A DNA stretch of 64,000 nucleotides from Heritiera littoralis (lineage: Eukaryota > Streptophyta > Magnoliopsida > Malvales > Malvaceae): the NCBI GenBank assembly GCA_031772115.1, contig JAPDPK010000020.1:5438001-5502000 (forward strand), read 5' to 3'. The notes beneath the pieces are model-generated. The model was given only the letters and a program-made list of their open reading frames with translations, was not told the DNA's origin and searched no databases. The translations under genes were made by a program, and so were the position numbers. Positions 24,058 through 37,308 of the stretch are shown here, one piece after another. Within the stretch, counting starts at the first letter, position 1; each line of letters starts with the position of its first letter.

Positions 24058-24737
24058 TGATATCACAAAGTATACCAACTTTGGGCCAGGCCCAAGGTTC
24101 ATCAAAGACCACCACGTGGCAGGAGATCACTAGGCCACGTGGCCTTTGGCGACAGACGACATTGGCTGCGGCATAACACCTGTCGCTAGGCGACAGACTC
24201 CAAGCCTGTCGCCGGACGTCACAGCACGACACGTGGCGTCACTCCCATCTATCGACAGGCGACATACACCTGTCGCTAGGTGACAGACTCCCAGCCTATC
24301 GCCTGGCGTCACAGCGCGACACGTGGCATCAATCCCGTCTACCCACTGGCGATAGACCCTTGACGCCATAACGTGACTAGTGAGATGGTCTCTCGCCAGC
24401 GACAGGGTTCGAGTTTATCTGTACGTGGAATTTGTATTACATCGGGATACAAACTCTTAATCGGGATACAAACTCTTAGCAAAGTTACGTACCTGGAATA
24501 TTCGCCTATAAATAGGCTTCAAGTATAATCTTATTCCTCAATTTTTTGACTACTGGCTTTTACGCTTCCCAATACTAAGAACTTTTTTGCTGACTTAAGC
24601 ATCGGAGTGTCTACACAGGGAACCACCCCTGCGTCTCTCTGACTTTTCTTGTTTTACAAAAGCTTCTTGGAGACACGTGGAGACTAAGTATGAACATCGA
24701 CGTCAGCATACCTTTATTGTTGTTTTGTGCAACAACA
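24058..24737 (+). repeat. gypsy 5' LTR
   Basis: TG...CA borders. The U3 part carries two degenerate sub-repeats of about 100 bp (GACAGACTCC, GACGTCACAGC, GACACGTGGC) and four CACGTGGC cores at 24113, 24136, 24230 and 24320. A TATA box follows. Confidence 0.95.
24507..24514 (+). promoter_or_regulatory. LTR TATA box
   Basis: TATAAATA within CGCCTATAAATAGGC, conserved in the 3' LTR at 35045-35052. It should drive the element transcript. Confidence 0.75.
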
Positions 24738-24788
24738 ATTGGCGTCGTCTGGGAGAAACGCATAAAAAGCCAATCAATACTTTCAAAG

Positions 24789-27570
24789 ATGGTGAGAACA
24801 AGATCTACAAACGTGAGGACCGGGAGTGAGAAAAACTCTGTGAGCTCCCCTGAACAACAGATTCGCCAGACAAACCAGGTGAACAGGGAGGAAGAAAGAA
24901 TTACTGTGTCGGCGGCAGAATTCGAGGCTCTGAGGCGACAGAGTGAAGAAACTACCCAGGCACTGCAAGCCATGGTGGATCTGTTCCAAGGAGTTCTCCC
25001 AACATTGGATCTGTCGCCTGCCGTGCAGAACTTGATAGGAGGAACGAACGACAGGGTTCCGCCGTAGGTGTTTGGGCAACAGGAGGATGCGGCCACGAGC
25101 GGCAGACCCCTACCGACCACGAGAGGTTCCCCCTGTGGAAGAGAATGATATTCATCAGGATGCGGCAGGACAGGAGAGAGGGAGGCCTGTCGCAGGCACC
25201 CGGCGAGAGACTGAGGAAGCAGCAGGCTTGGATCCTGCGACAGGGGTCAGGCGACAAACTCCAAATGTAGGGCGACAGGTGTCTAGGCGACAGAAAGCTG
25301 ACCGGGCGACAGGATCTACCGCCCACCACCATGACTTGTCAAATTTTGCTTGCACCAACCTAGAACATGGTGTGGGAGGTACTGGAAAGAATGGTGGCGA
25401 AGATCAAAGCACTTGGGGAGCAGGGTCGGAGTTCGACCCCACTTGGTGCACGCAGATGGTACGAACAAACGCACCCCAAGCGAAAGGTAAGGAAGTAGTC
25501 GTAGACCTACCTGATTCGTCTCATGCCAGAAATTAGCTTGCTCCCCCTGTAGACATGAAGAAGATGATTGAACAGGTGTTAGAAGAGAAAAAATTAGTGT
25601 CTGCAGAAGAGAGCCAGAGAAAAAGAGTACCGTTCTGCACAACTATCATGCAAAAACCTTTGCCTTCAAAGTTCGAAATGCCGCAGATGGCCGCATACAT
25701 CGGGAAGACGGATCCCTATGATCATATGCAAAATTATGAGGCCCTAATGTTTCTACATGGATGGGAGGACGAGATAATGTGCAGGCCCTTCTTCTTAACT
25801 CTGTCCGGACATGCGATGAAATGGTTTAATAACTTGCTTGAAGGGTCTATTACCTCTTTTGACCAATTGCGAAGTGAGTTTCTTAGGGTGTTTGCGGTGA
25901 ACAGTCAAAGGAGGAAGGAATCGACCTATTTGCTCACTATTAAGCAAGGAGCTAAGGAGTCTTTGAAGAGTTATGTGGATCGGTTTAGAGATGCTACCTT
26001 AGAGGTACGAGATCTGCAAGTTGGTATAGCTGTGGCAACTATGTTACAGGGGACAAGGTCTGAGAAATTGCAAGAATCCCTGTCGTTAGACCAGCCAACA
26101 ACCATCTCAGACCTGCTTTCCCGTGCACATAAGGATGTAACCCAAGAGGAAGTGATGAAAATGGTGGCGATAGGAGAATCCAAGGATGGAAGGAAACGAG
26201 GAAGAGAGGTCACTGAAGCATCTTCTAGCCAACCGAGAAAGTTTGAGAAAGCTCCCGCACTGAAATACAATTCCTATACCCCACTCACCGAATCTCGAGC
26301 TTCAGTGTTGGCAGCCATTGAAGGATCAGGGCTTATACAGACTCCAAAGAAGATGTCAGGGAATTTGGGCCGTGATTTAAGGTCATACTGCGATTACCAC
26401 TCAGCACAAGGGCACACAATCAAAAAGTGTAGGGAGTTGATGAATCAACTAGAAAAGCTAGCACGAGAGGGAAAAATAAATCGTTTCGTATGGAGAGGTG
26501 ATAGAACTAACTATCCTGCACAGAACAGAGGAAACAATTTCAGAGATAGAAGAGGTGAAAATAGAGGACCTGTTAGACGAAATGAAGGTGAAAGAAGAGA
26601 TAATGACAGAAGGGTAGAAAGAAGGAATCGAGAGGAAGATAATGAACCCATAGGGCCAGCTATTAACGTGATATCCGAAGGTGAGTCATCAGCTGGCACT
26701 TCTTCCTCGTCTCGAAAGACCAACGCCCGGCAGGCTTATCAAATTAATTCGGTGATGGAGGAAAAGCATGATGAAGAGCCCATTACTTTCACGCCAGCTG
26801 ACAGAGGCGATGTAATGATCCCTCATGATGACCCAATGGTGATTTCGGCGGTAATAGCAAAACACCTAGTGAGTCGTATCCTAGTTGATAATGGGAGTTC
26901 AGTAAATTTGATTTACTGGAGTTGCTTTGAGAAAATGAACATCTCGAATGATAGACTAAAGCCAGTAACCACGCCACTGTATGGCTTCTCAAGAGAAAAA
27001 GTGAAGGTGGAGGGCGCAATTCAGCTACTTGTGACATTGGGAGAAAGCCCGAAGTGTGTCACTCGACAAGTGTTATTTATGGTGGTGAAGTCAACGTCAA
27101 TGGTGTACAATATAATCCTCGGGCGGCCATTGTTAAATGACATGAGAGCGGTAGTGCACCCCTGCTATTTGTTAATGAAGTTTCCGACTCCCCGCGGTGT
27201 TGGACAAGTGAGGGGAGATCAAAGGAAAGCTAGGACGAGTAATGTCGCATCCACCACATGTAAAGGGATTCAAAGGAAGGAAACCCTTACGATCGAAGAA
27301 AAGCCTAAGACAAAACCTGATGAGGAGATGGAAGCAATCCGGTTAGATGAGAAAGATGAAGAGAGAATAGTGTATGTGGGGAGCCAGTTGCCCGAAAAAG
27401 TGAAAAGGGAGATAGTCCGATGCTTAAAAGAGAATTGTGATGTGTTTGCATGGACTCCAGCCGATATGCCTGGAATAGACCCTGAAGTTATTTGCCATCG
27501 GTTGAACATAATCTCAGGGGCAAAGCCGATAAAACAAAAGAAGAGGAATTTTGCTCCAGAGAGGCAATAG
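24789..27570 (+). pseudogene. gypsy gag and protease (N-terminal part of polyprotein)
   Basis: ATG at 24789 (MVRTRSTNVRTGSEKN) opens a gag N-terminus that stops at 25067. Frame changes follow until a long open block from 25555. That block holds the retrotransposon gag domain (TLSGHAMKWFNNLLEGSI, YVDRFRDATLEVRDL), a knuckle-like CDYHSAQGHTIKKC, an Arg/Glu/Asn-rich linker, the protease core (ILVDNGSSVNLIYW, YNIILGRPLLNDM) and the first RT residues. It ends at an in-frame TAG, 27568-27570. The same frame continues for 8 codons into the next block, so one nonsense change splits a former gag-pol frame. Confidence 0.9.
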
Positions 27571-29418
27571 GCAATAAATGAAGAAATTTCGAAGTTGTTG
27601 CAAGCAGGATTCATCAGAGAAGTTAATTATCCGAAGTGGTTGGCTAATGTTGTGATGGTGAAGAAAGCCAACGGGAAATGGAGAATGTGTGTGGACTTCA
27701 CAGATCTGAATAAAGCTTGTCCTAAGGATTCGTATCCACTACCTCGAATTGACAAGTTGGTAGACGAAACTTGTGGGTATGAATTACTTAGCTTCTTAGA
27801 TGCCTTCTCGGGATACCACCAAATCGTGATGCATCCAGATGATGAGGAGAAGACCTCGTTCATTACCGATAATGGGACATATTGCTATCGAGTAATACCG
27901 TTCGGTTTGAAAAACGAGGGTACAACCTACCAGCGCATGGTAAATAAGGTGTTCCAAGACTTGTTGGGCAACACCATGGAAGCTTATGTTGATGATATGA
28001 TAATCAAAAGCCGACAGGGAGAATCACATGCCGAGAAAATGACTAAGGTATTCAATGTGCTGCGACAATACGAGATGAATTTGAATCCCAATAAATGCTC
28101 ATTCGGGGTGAGGTCTGGAAAGTTTCTGGGATTAATGATTACTAATCGAGGGATAGAGGCTAATCCCAAGAAAGTTCAAGCTATTTTGGACATGAGGCCG
28201 CCTAATACTGTAAGAGAAGTTCAAAGGCTAACAGGAAGAATAGCAGCCTTGAGTCGTTTCTTGTCCAAATCAGCTAAAAGAAGTCTACCATTTTTCAAGG
28301 CGATAAAGGCAGGAAAGAACTTCAAGTGGACGGAAAAGTGCAACGACGCCTTTGAAAGGTTGAAAGACTACCTGAAAGAGTTGCCTCTATTATCTCGGCC
28401 ACAGCTCGGAGACCACCTCCTTATGTACCTCGGTGTAGGAGAGAAAGCTGTAAGTGCAGTCCTACTAAGGAAAGAAGGGGACAGAGATTGCCCGATCTAT
28501 TATGTAAGCAAAGTCCTGCTAGATGCCGAGGCAAGGTACCCCTTAGTTGAAAGAATAGCTTTATCCCTAGTGATGGCAACTCGGAAGTTGCGAACTTACT
28601 TCCAAGCTCACTCGGTGACTATCTTAACATATCAGCCCCTGAGGCAAATACTGCAGAAACCAGAACACTCCGGGCGTCTAATTAAGTGGGCTATCGAATT
28701 GAGTGAATATGACATCCACTTCCAGCCTCGCCAAGCAATAAAAGGACAGGCATTGGTAGATTTCATTGTAAAATGCACTGGCCGAGAGGTCCAAGAGGAA
28801 ACAGAATTAGTCTGGTGGAAATTATTCGTTGATGGAGCTCGTAACATGGACGGCAGTGGAGCCAGAATTGTGCTAATATCGCCTGGAGGGGAAACCTATG
28901 AGTATTCCCTACGTTTTGATTTCCCAAGTTCAAACAATACAACCGAGTACAAAGCCTTGATAGCTGGGATGAAACTTGCTGAGAAACTAGGAGTCAGCAA
29001 CTTAGTGGCACATAGCGATTCACAATTGGTGGTAAACCAATTCTCGGGTGAGTATGAAGCACGAGAACCCGCCTTAGTCCCTTATCTGCAGAAGGTACAA
29101 TTGTTGGCACAGTCATTCAAGCACTTCCAGCTGACTCAGATAAATCGAACAGAGAACAACCATGCAGATACTCTTTCAAAATTGGCTTCTTCTAGAGGAG
29201 TCAAAGGGGGTATGGTCAAAGTGGAATCACTCGCTAGGCCAAGTATTAAAGAAGAAGAAGATGTCTGTGATGTCGAAATCAGGGGCGATTGGAGAAGCCC
29301 AATCAAAGACTACATACCGGGGGGCACACTCCCTACTAACAGAGATAAAGCTCGAAGGCTGAAGTTAAAAAGTGCCAGGTTTATCGTGGTAAACGGGGAT
29401 TCACAATGCCCCTGTTGA
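27571..29418 (+). pseudogene. gypsy reverse transcriptase and two RNase H domains
   Basis: Continues the gag-protease frame after the TAG. RT blocks: WLANVVMVKKANGKWRMCVD, FTDLNKACPKDSYPLPRID, MEAYVDDMIIKSRQG (YVDD active site). The first RNase H follows (PIYYVSKVLLDAEARYPLVE). A second RNase H at about 28810-29190 has LFVDGARNMDGSGA, NNTTEYKALIAGMKLAEKLG, HSDSQLVVNQ and NHADTLSKLASS, with Asp-Glu-Asp-Asp catalytic positions in place. The frame ends at 29418 (TGA) before the integrase. Confidence 0.92.
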
Positions 29419-30460
29419 AGTGTTTAGGGCCCCAATAGGCTGAGTACACCTTAGCTGAAGTTCATGAGGGAATATGCGGTGAACATTTGGGGGCTCGAGC
29501 CTTAGCCTCGAAAATATTGCACACGGGGTTTTATTGGCTTACACTGAGGAAGGATGCCACATACAAAGTGAGAAGATGTGAAAAGTGTTAGAAATTCACT
29601 CCTATAACTATCGTGCCTGTTTCGGCTCTTCAGAACACTCTCCAACCAACTCCATTTGCACAATGGGGACTAGATATCATGGGGCCTTTTCCCCTAAGCT
29701 CAGGACAAAGGAAGTATTTGCTCGTGGCCACGGACTTCTTCACAAAATGGATAGAGACCGAGCCTTTAGCTACAATTTCTGAGAAGAAGGTGGAAGCAAT
29801 GGTGTGGAAAGACATAATTTGCCGATTTGGGATCCCCCGTGTGATAAATGCAAACCATGGGAAGCAGTTCGACTGTGATGCTTTTCGAGATTTTTGCAAA
29901 GGCCTGAACATTCTCCTAAGAATATCTTATGTGTCTTACCCGCAGGCTAATGGGCAGGCAGAGGTAAGTAATCGAATTATACTACATGGGTTGAAGACCA
30001 GACTGGACAAAGCAAAATGAGCATGGGTAGACGAGCTCCCAAGTGTCCTATGGGCCTACAGAACTACAAGCAAAGTGTGGACAGGGGAAACACCGTTTAA
30101 TTTAGGGTATGGGACTGAAGCCCTCATCCCAATAGAAATTGGAGCTGAGTCACCCTAGTTGGTCCCCTACATCGAGGAGCTCAATTTCAGGGACTAAGAG
30201 AGAATCTAGACCTGCTAGATGAGCTGAGAGACAAAGCAAAAATGAGACTGGCTGCTTACCAACAGAGGGTAGCTACTTATTACAATGCACTGGTGAAGAA
30301 TAGAGAAATGCAAGAAGGAGACCTAGTGTTGAGAAAGTCGGCAATCACAAACGCCCATAAGGAGGATGGAAAGCTCCGGGCTAATTAGGAAGGACCATAC
30401 AGAATCAAAAAGATGGTTGGACCTAGCACATGTACCTTGGAAACCTTGCAATGAAAGAAG
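29419..30460 (+). pseudogene. gypsy integrase, disabled
   Basis: Zinc-binding part near 29450-29590 (EHLGARALASKILHTGFYW, RRCEKC then a stop). Catalytic core at 29613-30020: WGLDIMGPFPLSSGQRKYLL (first Asp), VINANHGKQFD where the second Asp is replaced by Asn, and ANGQAEVSNR (Glu). A TGA at 30018-30020 is followed by WVDELPSVLWAYRTTSK and further stops. Several nonsense changes plus loss of a catalytic Asp make it inactive. Confidence 0.9.
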
Positions 30461-30659
30461 ATCTCAAAGACTTGAAATGCCAACCATCTGAAGTTGTACT
30501 GGCAGTAAACGTTGTACTTTTTTCTGATTGTTATTATTCTTGTCTTTACTTTTCCATCTATTGCTCCGTTACTATTGTTTGGCAATCATCTGATTTATGA
30601 ATAAAGGCCAGCACATCATTTTCTATAATTCTCTAATGCAATGTGTGAGACAGATTATG

Positions 30660-31060
30660 TATTACAAGAATGGAAATGAGGCAACATCTGGCAAACAAAA
30701 AAGTCCCTAAGCGAAAAATGAGCGAGACGGGCAAACAAAAAAGTCCCTAAGCGAAAAATGCGCGAGACGGGCAAATAGAAAAAGTCCCTAAGCGAAAAAT
30801 GCGCGAGACGGGCACATCTAAAAGTCCTTAAGCACGGAAAAGTGCGAGACGAACAAAGACCAGTCCTTAAACACGAAAAGTGCGTGATAAACGCAAAACC
30901 TAGAAACCATCCAGCAACAAACAAACGCGATATCCAAGTATTACGAGGTACGTTGAAATTTTCAGACTAATATGTTGAAATGAGTTAGCAAATTATGGTT
31001 AACACCTTGACATTTTAGTCGTTATTCAATAAAGTCCTTAGGCGAAAAAAGCGCAAGTTA
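30660..31060. repeat. Tandem repeats downstream of gypsy pol
   Basis: Four to five imperfect units of about 45 bp, each with AAAAGTCCCTAAGCGAAAAA followed by TGCGCGAGACGGGCA, from about 30695 to 30890; a stray unit lies near 31033. Such arrays are common between pol and the 3' LTR of Tat/Ogre elements. Confidence 0.8.
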
Positions 31061-31331
31061 GACACAATGCTCGAGAGAAGTTCATCTTTGCACAGGAATA
31101 AGAACGCTGTCTCAAAGTAGAACTTGGGGAGCAACATGGTATAAAGGTTAAAGTATACAAAATATTATACTAAATTCACATAAACAGAAAGAAAGAGCTA
31201 CAGAATGAAACGGTACTTTTCATTCAAAAATCTGTACAAGTACTGAATTTACATAAACAGAAAGAAAAAGCTGCAAAAAGAAATATACTTTTCATTGAAT
31301 TTTTACAAACAGAGGAAAATACAAAAAAATC

Positions 31332-34123
31332 CTAATCTACACTGAGTACTAAGTCATCTGGCTGAGAAGAAGCCGCCTCGACACCGGAGCCCTCAATAAC
31401 CGGGGGATCTGGAGCTTGAGGAACCGAAGCACAAGGATCCTGGGGAGACGAAGGAGCCATCTCGGATGAAGGATCATCACTTGAAGGCCCAACCACAGCT
31501 GCGGAGTCTGGCATAGGATCAACGGCTGTGGAATCAGAAATCTGGAACTCTTCGCTGTCCAACCCTAGAAGTGCCTCGATAGACTCAGGCTGATCACCCG
31601 CCTCGATAATCTCAGGAACATCACACACTGTTGAAAGTTCAACTCGATCACGTGCGCCAGAAGACTCAGGCTAACGTTGTGGCTATCGAGGAGGCCACGG
31701 GCCCTCAAGATTGTCCAATTCGTCTCCAGCACCCTCCTCCAAATAGGCCTCCGGACTTTGTGAGTCGGGCTCGTACTTGGTCCAAGGAGGAGCTGCGTAG
31801 TACTTGGCCTCCTCAGTGAAGAGCAACTCAGAAAAAGTCTTGCAAGGCCGATGCTTCTCCAGCCACGAACGATCCAATTAAAAACCGTTCTTGATGAATC
31901 CTGCCGCGAACATTGCTTTCTTATCATAGCAATGTTGGGACAAACGGTACTCACTAACAGCCTCGGCCCGAACCTCTCTTTGACGGTCCAGTACGTTGTG
32001 CAGCTCCTCAATGGCTTCATCCCATTGTCTCTCTATGGCTCCCCGGTCATTGACAGCCTTATTATAAGCTTCTTGGTACCCCTGAAGAGAAGCCACCTTC
32101 GCTTGCTCTTCTTGTAGCTTTCGCTCAAGATCAGCATTCCTCCGCTCGAGATCAGCGTTCTTTTTATTTAGCTCCTCCATCCTTTTGGGATAGGGGCAAA
32201 GTTGGACAACCTCGTTCATAAGCTCCATTTTTCGCTCTCGAAGCTCACGAATGTCTTTATCGGCTTGCTCCCTAAGGGCCCTGTGTCGAGCATTAACAGC
32301 CGCAATTTGCTGAGCTGTCTGACAAGACAAAACAACAAACAAAGACTTAACAAACCTGGCGAAAAAGCCTAAAAAAAAGGAAAAAGCTAATTACCAAACA
32401 AGCACGAAGCTTACCTTGATCACGAGGTAGTCAGAATTATCCTCTGCCTCAGTCAGATTGGTGAAAAGCCTCGCCTCGTCGCGAGGGAGAATGGTGCTCT
32501 AAGCCAGACGAGATGCTATCCCGGCATCCTCAATGCTGTCGTTGTCATTCATCCAGGGATAGGTCTGGAAGTCTTCTCCACCTACAACGACCCCGCTATC
32601 AACTGGATAGCGCCTCAAAGTCGGATCGGCCACCTTAGGCAAAATTGGTCTCGTAGGCATTGTGGCTTCAATAATTAGCCTCTTCCTGTATTTGCGCCTA
32701 GGCTAGCGAGGAACAGACCTATCCTCAGCAACACGAGATCCGCCCTCTTGACGGGCTGAATCACTCCTCTGGGACTCTGAACTCTCGCGGTCGTCCGAAC
32801 CGATATCAGGGACAAGAGGCCTCTTTCGTTTATTTCTCCCGGCCTCTTGTGTAGGATGGCTGGATACACCAGCGGCAGGAGGAGGGGTAGTAGGAGCACG
32901 AGCTGGTACAGATGAGGGAGCACGAGCTGGTCCAGATGAGGGAGCACGAGCTGGTCCAGATAAGGAAGCCCCAGCTTACGACTGAGAAGCAAGAGCCGCT
33001 TGAGCAGCATCACTGGCATCCCTCCTACGCAAAAACTCCTGGAAGTTCATACCTGCACAATGTAAGAAGAAATTAGCTGACCAAGTAAAACACCACACCC
33101 ATGTATACAAGAAGTGAAAAGGAAATTAGAAAAATAAAAAACCACCAATATCCTCTAAACTATTCAGGGATGAATCCAAGGGGAAATCGACGAAGGGACT
33201 CCCAAAGGCATCGGCCTGAGCCCATTCAGGATTCTCCTCTGACTGATCACTAGTACCCACAGCCTCAAGGGTCTCATTCTCCAAGTTCGAAGAGGATTCA
33301 TTTACAAGATAACCTATAGGTTCGGACGCTTCGGCTACGACTACCGGAGATGGCTGACTAGGACCAGCATAAAAAACACTTGGAGTCGCAGGCAAGTTAG
33401 ATGGGGCAGCGGAAGCCCCAACAACGGTCCTGCTTACCCCCCAGCCAGCAGCGGCGTTATTCTCCGGGGTTAAAAGGAAGAATAAGTTACGCTCCCCAGT
33501 AGAACAGATCCGTTGAATAGGCTCACCAAATTGGTCTCTCAAAGTTTCTGCTTTGAATCTCTTTGAGCGCTGTGAGTGGTTGGAGGTATCACGATTCCAT
33601 CTCTGGCAGATCCGTAAGTCGCTTGGAATCTCGACAACGACCCACTCACTCTCAAAGCCACACAGTTTATTGGGAAGATCCGAGAAGATTTTATTATTAG
33701 GAAACTCGTCGGTCTTCAACCGTTGAAGAGAGAACGTTATCAACCCTTTCAACCCACGAACTCTGAAAAAAGCGCTTAAAAGAGGAACAGTTGAGACAAT
33801 AACCAAGTGATGACACACTATGGAAAACGCTACCAACTGGGCCCACGCATGGGGATGGAGTTGACACGGGACGATATCCTTCTACCTAAGAAACGTTTCA
33901 CCAAACTCTGGAAGAGGGAATTGAAAGCCGAAGGATAAAGAGGCCTATGAACGACTACACCATTTCTAACCAAGTCGGGTGTAGCCTCCCCTTGGATCGG
34001 AAGTCTATAACGATAACCTGATGGAAGAGGAAAACGAGTCCTAAAATCCTCTAAGTCAGCATTTGTCAAAGAACACAGAACACCACCGGTTCTGAGTGTT
34101 TTACCGGGACGTAGCAAAGACAT
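31332..34123 (-). pseudogene. Antisense gene in the gypsy 3' region (Transposase_28 / 'putative gypsy type transposon')
   Basis: Opposite to pol. Starts at 34123 with MSLLRPGKTLRTGGVLCSLT, then FRTRFPLPSGYRYRLPIQGE and HRPLYPSAFNSLFQSLVKRF. A frameshift near 33875 moves it to the frame reading LHPHAWAQLVAFSIVCHHL, then PLLSAFFRVRGLKGL. This is the PF04195-type domain seen beside plant gypsy elements. Further left are Ser/Pro/Ala-rich stretches (33480-33130), a coiled coil at about 32340-31880 (ELNKKNADLERRNADLERKL), and acidic blocks to 31332 separated by stops. Introns near 33060-33125 and 32350-32420 are plausible. Tat elements such as Grande carry an antisense ORF in this place; its function is unknown. 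This copy is broken. Confidence 0.75.
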
Positions 34124-34616
34124 GGTGAAGGAATGACCTGTTAGGGCGACAGACCTGTTAAGGCGACAGACCTATCGAACAAGAGACCTGAGGGAGACCT
34201 AGGCTTTACGCGGAAGACTAAAAACACCTACGGGAGGCCTAAATCTGAATGCGAAAGATGATAAATAAGGCGACAGATATGCACTTACTGTCACTGAGAT
34301 GAGCGAGAGATCCTAACAGACTCTTTTTAGGCGACAGACTCTTTTGGTGAGAGAGCTGAAAGATGGGTAACAGATGGCTGCTCAGAGGTTTTTGTGCACT
34401 CTCTCGACGAGCCCCAGCGATTTATATAGCCACGACAGGGAATGCCAAATGTCGCGCCCGATCACGTCTGTCGCAGAGTAGAGCTTTTTCACCTGCAAAA
34501 AATACCAGAAGAAATAGCAAAAAATAGAGAAGACTATTCACGGTGGGTTGAAGCCCAAAAAACACATATTTATACTCTCTTGGTTAGAAAAATCCAACAA
34601 GAGAGTGAGGAGCAAT

Positions 34617-35274
34617 TGATATGACAAAGTATACCAACTTTGGGCCAGGCCCAAGGTTCATCAAAGACCACCACGTGGCAGGAGATCACTGGGCCACGTG
34701 GCCTTTGGCGACAGACAACATTGGCTGTCGCATAACACCTATCGCTAGGCGACAGACTCCAAGCCTGTCGTCGGACGTCACAGCGCGACACGTGGCATCA
34801 CTCCCATCTATCGATAGGCGACATACTCCCAGCCTATCGCCTGGCGTCATAGCGCGACATGTGACATCAGTCCCGTCTACCGACTGGCGACAGACCCTTG
34901 ACGCCATAACGTGACTCGCGAGATGGTCTCTCGCCAGCGACAGGGTTTGAGTTTATCTGTACGTGAAATTTGTATTACATCGGGATACAAACTCTTAGCA
35001 AAGTTACGTACTTATCCCCAGGTAATTAACCTAGAATATTCGCCTATAAATAGGCTTCAGGTATAATCTTATTCCCCAATTTTTTGAATACTGGCTTTTA
35101 CGCTTCCTAATACTAAGAACTTTTTGCTGACTTAAGGATCGGAGTGTATACGCAGGGAACCACCCCTGCGTCTCTCTGAGTTTTCTTGTTTTACAGAAGC
35201 TTCTTGGAGACACGTGGAGACTAAGTACGAACATTGACGTCAGCATACCTTTATTGTTGTTTTCTACAACAACA
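34617..35274 (+). repeat. gypsy 3' LTR
   Basis: Pairs with 24058-24737. One sub-repeat is shortened, and the last G-box-like core is changed to CATGTGAC. The same TATAAATA is kept at 35045-35052. Confidence 0.95.
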
Positions 35275-35489
35275 ATTATTAATCTAGTAATTTAGTTTTC
35301 ATGATCATTTTTTTAGTTTGTAACTTAATCATTTGATGAATAATTTGTTTGTTTTTATAAATTTTCATAATTTGTTCACAACTTTTTTTTAAGATTGCCC
35401 AATACCGCTTAAATTATTTTTTGCTAAAAAGGCTAAACTTTAGGGCTGAAATTAAATTATTCATATGTATAAAAAACAATTTATAGATG

Positions 35490-35554
35490 CTCGAATCCGG
35501 AGTAGTCCTATACCAAAGGTATGGAGATACCGGATGGTCTAGACCGAAAAAAAA
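35490..35554 (+). mobile_element. 5'-truncated SINE
   Basis: Flanked by AATTTATAGATG at 35478-35489 and 35555-35566. The body starts at the B-box remnant CTCGAATCC and ends GGTCTAGACCGAAAAAAAAA, similar in layout to the SINE at 9715. Only the 3' half was copied. Confidence 0.8.
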
Positions 35555-37308
35555 AATTTATAGATGTGATTGAAGAAAGGGTTGTCCCTTCGATAAGATT
35601 TGATTTCCTTTTTAAAATAAAAATAAAATCTTGCTTTAATATTTAATTAATAGTGGTGGTTGGACAGTCACAGTCTAATCAAATATAAAAATGGATTTTA
35701 TGACTAATTTGCCAAAAATGTACTCAATTCTACATTTGTATAGGGATTGGAGCTTAAAAATTTCAAGTGGTTGGTCCCATCTCGCATGACGTATAAGTAA
35801 TACTACCCTAGGCCTATATTTCTGTTTGCTTATATCAAACCAAGCTGAGCCCAGTAAAGTCAAAATTGCTCCCTCAAGCAACTTGCGAAATTAAATAAAG
35901 AAAAAGAAGTCTAATTTTAATTAGCATTTTTCTGGCTTATATTTTTTTTTACAAAACACGATTTAAATAAAAAAATTGCAAATTCTGATATTTGAATTTG
36001 AGATTTATTAAAAATTACTTCTTGAAGAAGCTCTAAGAATCAATCGGATTGGTTGTACGGATTTTTATATTTTTATAGTTTATTTTATAATATTAGGCAA
36101 TGAGACAAATTAAACTTGAAAATTTAGTCAAATAATAAATTAAAATTATTGTTGATTTAGTGGCAATAATTGAATGTAATAAAATGGAAAGTTTACAATG
36201 ATTAATATTGTGTCTTAATTTAAAGTTTGTAGTTTTTCATTAAGGAATTTGTCAAATAAAACATTATCTTTTGCAATTTCACACCTAAATTTCTATTTTT
36301 TAAATACCTATCCTACTTTTGCAATGCTACATAAAATAACAATATTGAGAAAAATGAAATAAAATGTAATTATAAATTCCATAAACAATCTATTATGTAG
36401 TGATCCTATCTTTTCCTGAGATTGCATGTGCTAATATTTAAATGCGATCAATGTCACTCAATTAGTATTTTAGCTTAAAAAAATCTTTTGAATCTTTTTA
36501 TGAAAAAATAACACAGAACAGTGGTACTAAAGTCCTAAAGTTAAATTTAAATTTTAAATTTTTTGAGTTAAAACCCCAATCGTAATCCAAAAACCTTTTA
36601 AAAAAATAATAATCTAGAACCTAATATACCCATCTTTTTTGTTTGTATTTAATTTTAAAAGCATATTATATATATATATATATATATGTGGCCAAGTTTT
36701 CAAACCCTATATGTGTAGAGGTTCAATTAGAAATTGACATATCCACCTTGGGTCAAAAAATATGTTTTGAAAAAAAAAAGTTATGTTTGAAAAAAAGAGT
36801 ATAAGGTAGAATACTTTTTAAGTGAATAATCATATTTTATTTGATTTTAATAATTTCTTAAAATTGAATTGATGTAATTTGATTTGTGAGACATTAAAAA
36901 TTTTATTATTGATATAAATTAATTCAATATATATAAACTTTACGTAACATTTTTGAGGAAAAAATGTATTTTTTTAATGAAATAATTAAAAAATATTAAT
37001 TAAAAAAATTAAACTTGACAATTCGTCTACAAATCAAAGTATATATCTTATAAAGTTATGTTTGTATAGTGTAAAACATAAAAATTATTGTTAAAATTTG
37101 TATCAAAACATCAAATATATTTTTTTAACTTTTATCACATATATATAGAATTTTTGTCAAATTTTAATCTGGATTATTTTTGTGTCTTTTATTTTTATCA
37201 TTTTCATGTTATATCTTTGTATTGTCAATAGTGTTTACGGTTGTCATTGGCAGGTCGACATAAAAACATATGGTCAGATAAAGAAAACAAAAATCATGGG
37301 GTGTTTTC

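Larger units (their letters stand above)
24058..35274 (+). mobile_element. Ty3/gypsy LTR retrotransposon, Tat lineage, complete structure
   Basis: LTRs 24058-24737 (680 bp) and 34617-35274 (658 bp), both TGATAT...ACAACA, flanked by ATTAT at 24053-24057 and 35275-35279. A primer site-like TTGGCGTCGTCTGGGAG follows the 5' LTR; a purine tract (AAGAGAGTGAGGAG) precedes the 3' LTR at 34600-34613. Order: gag, protease, RT, RNase H, second RNase H, integrase, then a 4.1-kb region with tandem repeats and a reverse-strand ORF. A second (archaeal-like) RNase H and a large 3' region with an antisense gene mark the Tat lineage. LTRs differ by indels (the left has a doubled CGGGATACAAACTCTTA) and substitutions, so it is older than the copia element. 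It lies between transporter genes 1 and 2. Confidence 0.96.
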
